Source of the DNA: Solen grandis
Taxonomy: Eukaryota; Mollusca; Bivalvia; Adapedonta; Solenidae
NCBI GenBank assembly: GCA_021229015.1
Contig: CM037791.1
Coordinates: 1,532,103-1,596,102, forward strand
Reading direction: 5' to 3'
Length of the DNA stretch: 64,000 nucleotides
This document shows, one piece after another, positions 59,340 to 64,000 of the stretch. Position 1 is the first letter of the stretch. Each line of letters begins with the position of its first letter. Below the pieces are notes generated by a model. That model made no database searches. It was not told the origin of the DNA and worked only from the letters and a program-made list of their open reading frames with translations. Position numbers and translations under genes: made by a program.

Positions 59340-59560
59340 TTGATTTCACCTGGTCACCAGTCACTATGCACTTCTACTCAATGAGATGTAACCACATATG
59401 AAGGTTAACATACCTAAATATTCTAGAGATATGAACCAAAAAAAAAAAAGGAAAAGTCATGAAATGAAGAGTTAAAGCTCCTATACATTGCACTTCCTCT
59501 GAATGAGATGTAACCACATATGAAGTTTAACATTGATGCCTCAAAGAGATATCTGCCAAA
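59340..59560. repeat. Two-copy ~120-bp direct repeat
   Basis: AATGAGATGTAACCACATAT occurs at 59378 and 59503, each preceded by CACTTC(T/C)... and followed by GAAG(G/T)TTAACAT and an AGAGATAT phrase. It may be the edge of another tandem array running toward the gap. Confidence 0.7.
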
Positions 59561-59670
59561 TAAAAAGTAAATAGGAACAAGTAATAATTGTAACTGTGAA
59601 CTGTTACTAAGTCTCCCCAACTGAAATTTCTCTTTAACTATCTTAAACAAATGTTTTTTGAGAAATAAGG

Positions 59671-59770
59671 NNNNNNNNNNNNNNNNNNNNNNNNNNNNNN
59701 NNNNNNNNNNNNNNNNNNNNNNNNNNNNNNNNNNNNNNNNNNNNNNNNNNNNNNNNNNNNNNNNNNNNNN
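59671..59770. other. Assembly gap (100 N)
   Basis: Exactly 100 N; the true gap length is unknown. Confidence 0.99.
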
Positions 59771-60800
59771 AAATCGTAGGATTCCTGCGAGGCTCACATA
59801 TACTCGTAGAACTAAGTATCTAAGTTAATGAGAAAATACCCGAGCGAGTGTCTTTGTATTGAATGATTCAGAATTTTAGTATACTAAGTTAAATAATACT
59901 AAGGTTGATTCATTATTATTTTGGGAACATTTTGAAAAGCCATTACGTTCAGTTGAATTATCCCCTCGTACACATCTACTATGAATTCCTGTTCCATATA
60001 AGTAGCCTTAAGATTGTTTAGAAAGAGTGGGCACTAGCTTTTTAGCCGTGTTCACCAGTGCGTGTGCAATTTGTGAATGCAGTTAGGAACAGGCAATATC
60101 AAGATTTCTTTCGATCGAAAGATTTATAATCGTGATACCCTTAGCAAGCGCATGACATTTAAATATAAATGTTTCATTATGTTTGGATTTACCAGTACGT
60201 TTTCTGATTTCAACATGAAACTGCATTCAAAGGATGTGATCAAGCATAAATTCGCTTTCACCAATTTATTCATTCCCAGCCTGCTGTTTAGCGACGGAAA
60301 CGCAATTAAAAAAATAAATAATCTGAAAGTATGTTTTAAAGAACACAATTCTCGTGAAGCAATTAACATCTATCCTTTCCAGGCCATTCCCTTGATAGCT
60401 TTACATCGAAACTTTCATAGTATGTCTTATCAAGACAGTTATTAAAAGCTGATGCATATCTATCTCTCATCTAATACATATGTACTCAACAAAGATAATT
60501 CCTGTTTATTAAGCAATACTAAAAACTAGGATATGGATTAAGTAATACGCATTTAATGAAATCTAAATTTTCAATGTTAATTAATTGATTAAATTAAATC
60601 ATGTTTTTAATAATCATGTGTTATGGTTTTCTTTTATTTCATAGTTGAACGTCCCTTACTTTTTGTTGTGTTCATCAAATTCATAGATTTATAACCTCCC
60701 CTTTTTGTTCCAAATTTATGAAATACGCTGAGATAATTCTTTTTGTGGTTGGCTAAAAGGTATTGAGAGGAATTTCAGTATTTTACATGTTACATCATTG
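59771..60800. other. Intergenic DNA; one 122-codon open frame not accepted
   Basis: The plus-strand frame at 60077-60445 has no recognisable domain and a competing open frame on the other strand. Composition gives no support. Confidence 0.4.
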
Positions 60801-60813
60801 AAATATATATTAC

Positions 60814-62882
60814 CATAGCTGCCTTTTCCCCTGTACCTAATATTAGCAAAGCCTGTTACTGGTGGCGAAGCGTATGTAGATCTGCTAACGTTCAAATAAC
60901 CATAAGAAACATATGTAGCTTCCAGGCTAGGGTATGAAGTGGCCCCACTCACAATCTGTATATATAAAATGAAACAATATGATAATGATAATATCAAGGA
61001 AAAGAAAAAGAAGAGGAAGAAGAAGTAAACTACATGCTAAATGGAAACATACAATGTAAGAAGAGGAAATATTCTAACCTTTCAATCAAAGTGATATTCA
61101 GGTTAAAAAATCACAAAACTTAAGTTAATACCAAACATATGAATTAAAACAGTAATGTAAAGGCTATCAGATACGCAGTTAGGAAAAGCAATATTTAAAA
61201 GTCTACTTACATCACCGTTTGTCATTTCAAATAGTGGAAAACTACTACCACAGTTGTAAGGAATCAAAGTAATAGAATACTGTCCATCAGAAAGCTTTTG
61301 AACATTAACATTTTCAATCACCGAAGTATTTGGCATTGCAGGAGGCACTCTCTGGAGTTGTGCATCTGCAAGATAGATATATTTATACCTTTATACATGT
61401 AACTGTAATCCTAATATAATTAACTTTTTTTCTAACCCAGGATTAACTTTTGCGACTTTCAAGAGGAACATGTTGGACGGTATTTAAATTCTAATGGAAA
61501 TATCTTAAGAAGAATGATCCCTCGAATGAAATTGATGTGGTCATATGTGATTAACAACAAAGTATTGGATCTAGCTACTTAGGTAAATATAACAGTTAAT
61601 CACTCTGTTTTGCTTTTCCTTTTCAGTATAGGTTTTCGACTTATTCCAAAGCAAAATGTATCACAGAAGGATAAAATCTTTATCGTTAAAAGATTTCTTA
61701 AAATTCCTAATGTAAATATAGAATTTGTCTTGCTAAGAGCAACCAAAAATCAAGGTGAGCTATATTTGTATTTAGGATATTGTAATATTTGTATGTATTT
61801 GATAGCTTACCATGATCAAACGTTGTTCGCCCATTCCCGATATAAAGGGCGTCGACGAAAGCTTTTTCAGTACCAGTAGAGAACACAACAACATTACTCA
61901 ATCTAAAACTTTCACCATACGGTCGAATGTTGTGCAGTTCCATTTGGATATCTAGACACGTATAATACCATATTGTTGATCTGAAAATAAGAACAAGAAG
62001 TCTTTCATACACAAATCAAGGAGTAAGTGATTTTTAAGAGGTAAAACGTTTCCAACCAATCAAAATGCCTTCTCAAATAATGCAAACTTTACATATGCTT
62101 TAATTCATCATCTTAACGGTTACAATCAATGTCTTTATCTGTATGCTTTATTAGAAATAAATAAATAAACAACAACAAAACCCCCATTAATAATGAAAAA
62201 TACTTACGTACATTCACATCTTTCGTTCAAGTTGTGTAAATATAAATTTATGTTTTCAAATGTTCTTAATACTAAACCATTGGTATAAAATATTGAGATT
62301 AACGATGAAATGGAAATGAATAAGAAAATATTTGGCACCTGTAACCAAAACCTTTTTTCAAATTGTGGTTTATTGTGTCGTATTGTCCATAAGAAGTTCC
62401 TGCCTCTTCGTAGACGTATTTCAATTGAACCTTGTCTTGTATCTCCCCCTTGTATGCAAAGCACAGCTTTAAAAATTACAAAAAATAAACCATTTAGAAA
62501 CGAATGGATACAGTTGTTATCATTTTAAGTAAAGGATGGAAATGTAATAGGAAAAGGGTAAATAGCAATTTATATTTTTATGAGATTGATAAATGTATAA
62601 TCTACTCTGTACATGTATATGCTAGTAGATTAATTAAAAATGTTTTACCGTATTTTGTGTGGAAACCATTACTTTAGATGACTCATCCTTGTATATATAT
62701 GTACCATCAGGATGAGTTCTTAGCTGTAAGGAATGTCTTCCACAAAATGGTTCTGATTCTCTGACAATAGAACCCTGGAATGTATAATCCCTCCTTTCGA
62801 AGTCCTGGAAAAAATCGCTCTTTTCTCCTTTAAATCTGTTTGGGCACTTCGATTCAAACATTCCCAGTACAGTTCTTTGTAG
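60814..62882 (-). CDS. Multi-exon host-type gene of unknown function (five exons visible)
   Basis: Five exons join in phase: 62882-62649 (0), 62466-62339 (phase 2), 61980-61811 (phase 1), 61365-61211 (0) and 60955-60814. Acceptors are TTATTTTAACAG, TTTTTAAAG, TTATTTTCAG, ATCTTGCAG and TATATACAG. Donors are ACG|GTAAAA, CAG|GTGCCA, ATG|GTAAGC, GAT|GTAAGT and ATG|GTAATA. They give about 276 residues. Only one frame is open across the first exon and it agrees with the later phases, which supports the model. Visible phrases include CPNRFKGEKSDFFQDF, LCFAYKGEIQDKVQLKYVYE, YYTCLDIQMELHNIRPYGES, FVDALYIGNGRTTF and YSITLIPYNCGSSFPLFEMT. Cysteines are sparse, and aromatic/beta-strand-like alternation suggests an extracellular beta-rich domain. 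I do not recognise the family. The last exon may instead read through to a stop at 60716. Upstream exons are incomplete. Confidence 0.65.
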
Positions 62883-63834
62883 CTGTTAAAATAATCAAAA
62901 TACATTTAAAATAGAAAATTAATAACGAGCAAAAGGAACGTCCCTGTCTATATGAAAATCGTAAGATAACAAAGATAAAAATATATGCAAGTTGGTGCTT
63001 AAAACTCGTGTTTGCTCATTTATAGTTTGTATACATGAGTGTGTAGACTTTGAATCTCTAGCTTGTCAAATTAATGAGCTGGTATAAACTGTTATATGGA
63101 TAGAGTAGTAGCGCGCTTTGTTACATCCCCTTGAAACTCTTCTTTGTTTTGAAATACATTTTTTAAGTGGAATTACGAAACACAACCCAAAATTGTTATC
63201 TGATATCAACATACATGCATTAAAAGAGGCCCTCACAAACAGATAAAAAAGGAAAGGTAACACTCATAGGATTTTAGTTTATTATTTCTGTTGCCGGTTT
63301 TTTTTTTCTTTCATTTATTTATTAATTCAAATGTGGTAATACACCTGGAAAGCCGCTCGTGTTATGAAACGTGTCAGGGACCGGTCAATTTTTACTTTGG
63401 TTATTGACGGCATGGATTATAATTACAAATATACGAGTATTTGGTAAGATGCAGGATACTGCAACAATTTATATCGAGAATTGTATTTTAAGTTTTGCTC
63501 CTTCCCGTATTAGTTTGCTTTTACAGCATATTCCGAAATTCTAGGACAGTAACCAAGGTTCAAACATTCATCGTTTAATGTAAAGATTTCTCAACAGAAA
63601 CGATACTTTGTTTCCACTTACAAAAAGTTCAATACTAGAAATAGTTGAACACAGTCCCAGTTAGTCCGAAGCAGATCAAATTTTCCTTGTGATATCATGA
63701 GATATGTTTTTTTATCACAACGCCACAATTTATATTTATTGTGTTGGAACCTAAACCGAATAATGTGATAATTAAGTACCAGTCCATTTAATTCATGTAA
63801 ACTGTGATTTATGGTACAAAGCAGTAAGCCCCTT
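62883..63834. other. Intron or upstream region, no further exon supported
   Basis: A donor-like GTAAGT (about 63618-63613 on the minus strand) follows a short stretch with KFDLLRTNWDCVQLF-like coding, but its phase does not fit the neighbouring exons. Otherwise AT-rich. Confidence 0.4.
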
Positions 63835-63840
63835 ACTCAC

Positions 63841-63858
63841 AAGTGTCGCAGAATCCAT
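63841..63858 (-). CDS. Possible first coding exon (MDSATL) of the same gene
   Basis: ATGGATTCTGCGACACTT is followed by the strong donor GTGAGT and ends in phase 0, matching the phase-0 acceptor at 62882. No signal peptide results, so it may be a chance site, or an intermediate exon may be missing. Confidence 0.3.
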
Positions 63859-64000
63859 ATTAAATTCACCGTCGCATCATCACCAATTAAATTTAATTGA
63901 AATTACAGGAAACAACATTTCAATTTTCAAAAAAGAAGTATATTATATATTATTATATCAAATCATTTTTATTGCCTCTTCATAGAAAAATGATTTATTT

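Noticed and set aside
60077..60445. 122-codon plus-strand open frame
   Set aside because: No domain, no splice or promoter context, and an 81-codon open frame lies opposite. Likely chance.
62204..62464. Minus-strand frame MLCIQGGDTRQGSIEIRLRRG as the exon reading
   Set aside because: Phase from both neighbouring exons requires the other frame (LCFAYKGEIQDKVQLKYVYE), which is also open.

Overview
The window looks like 64 kb of AT-rich eukaryotic nuclear DNA, most likely from a bivalve mollusc. Coding exons have GT..AG introns. The repeats are tRNA-headed SINEs with a Meta-like central domain, and elements of about 0.7-4 kb whose cores are tandem 155-170 bp units, both familiar from bivalve genomes. 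Species cannot be fixed from sequence alone. Two 100-N assembly gaps lie at 9571-9670 and 59671-59770.

Layout. 1-3.85 kb: the last three visible exons of a small cysteine-rich, probably membrane-anchored protein gene (+). 3.9-9.5 kb: AT-rich non-coding DNA with a foldback element and simple repeats. 9.7-12.35 kb: a tandem-core element with a second one nested in it at a precise insertion point. 13.65-13.9 kb: a piggyBac-type MITE. 14.85-19.49 kb: a tandem-core element split by a hAT transposon (16164-19371) that has an open three-exon transposase, matching terminal inverted repeats (TIRs) and an 8-bp target site duplication (TSD). 19.95-20.8 kb: a dead mariner. 21.8-25.7 kb: two more tandem-core elements, one carrying a SINE with a 13-bp TSD. 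26.5-28.3 kb: two MITEs. 28.7-31.7 kb: SINEs in minus orientation. 31.72-34.62 kb: a Mutator-like element whose TIRs are built of short repeated units. 35.0-36.1 kb: a dispersed repeat interrupted by a hAT-type MITE. 36.9-47.1 kb: three pogo/Tigger-type elements in succession, all with broken transposase genes, the second hosting two tandem-core elements. 48.2-50.2 kb: a broken PHD-finger plus TatD-nuclease coding relic. 51.4-55.06 kb: a long 319-bp tandem array with higher-order structure. 56.8-59.1 kb: a CACTA/EnSpm-like transposase with one frameshift (-). 60.8-62.9 kb (and perhaps to 63.86 kb): a multi-exon host-type gene (-) of unknown function.

Only the two flanking genes look like host genes; the 50 kb between them is a transposon nest. 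The most informative signal is nested insertion. At several points a paralogous unit elsewhere in the window gives the empty target site, so TSD length or its absence can be read directly. The tandem-core elements share hairpin-bearing terminal modules, while their internal ~160-bp repeats differ between families. This suggests one Helitron/Helentron-associated superfamily that exchanges cores.
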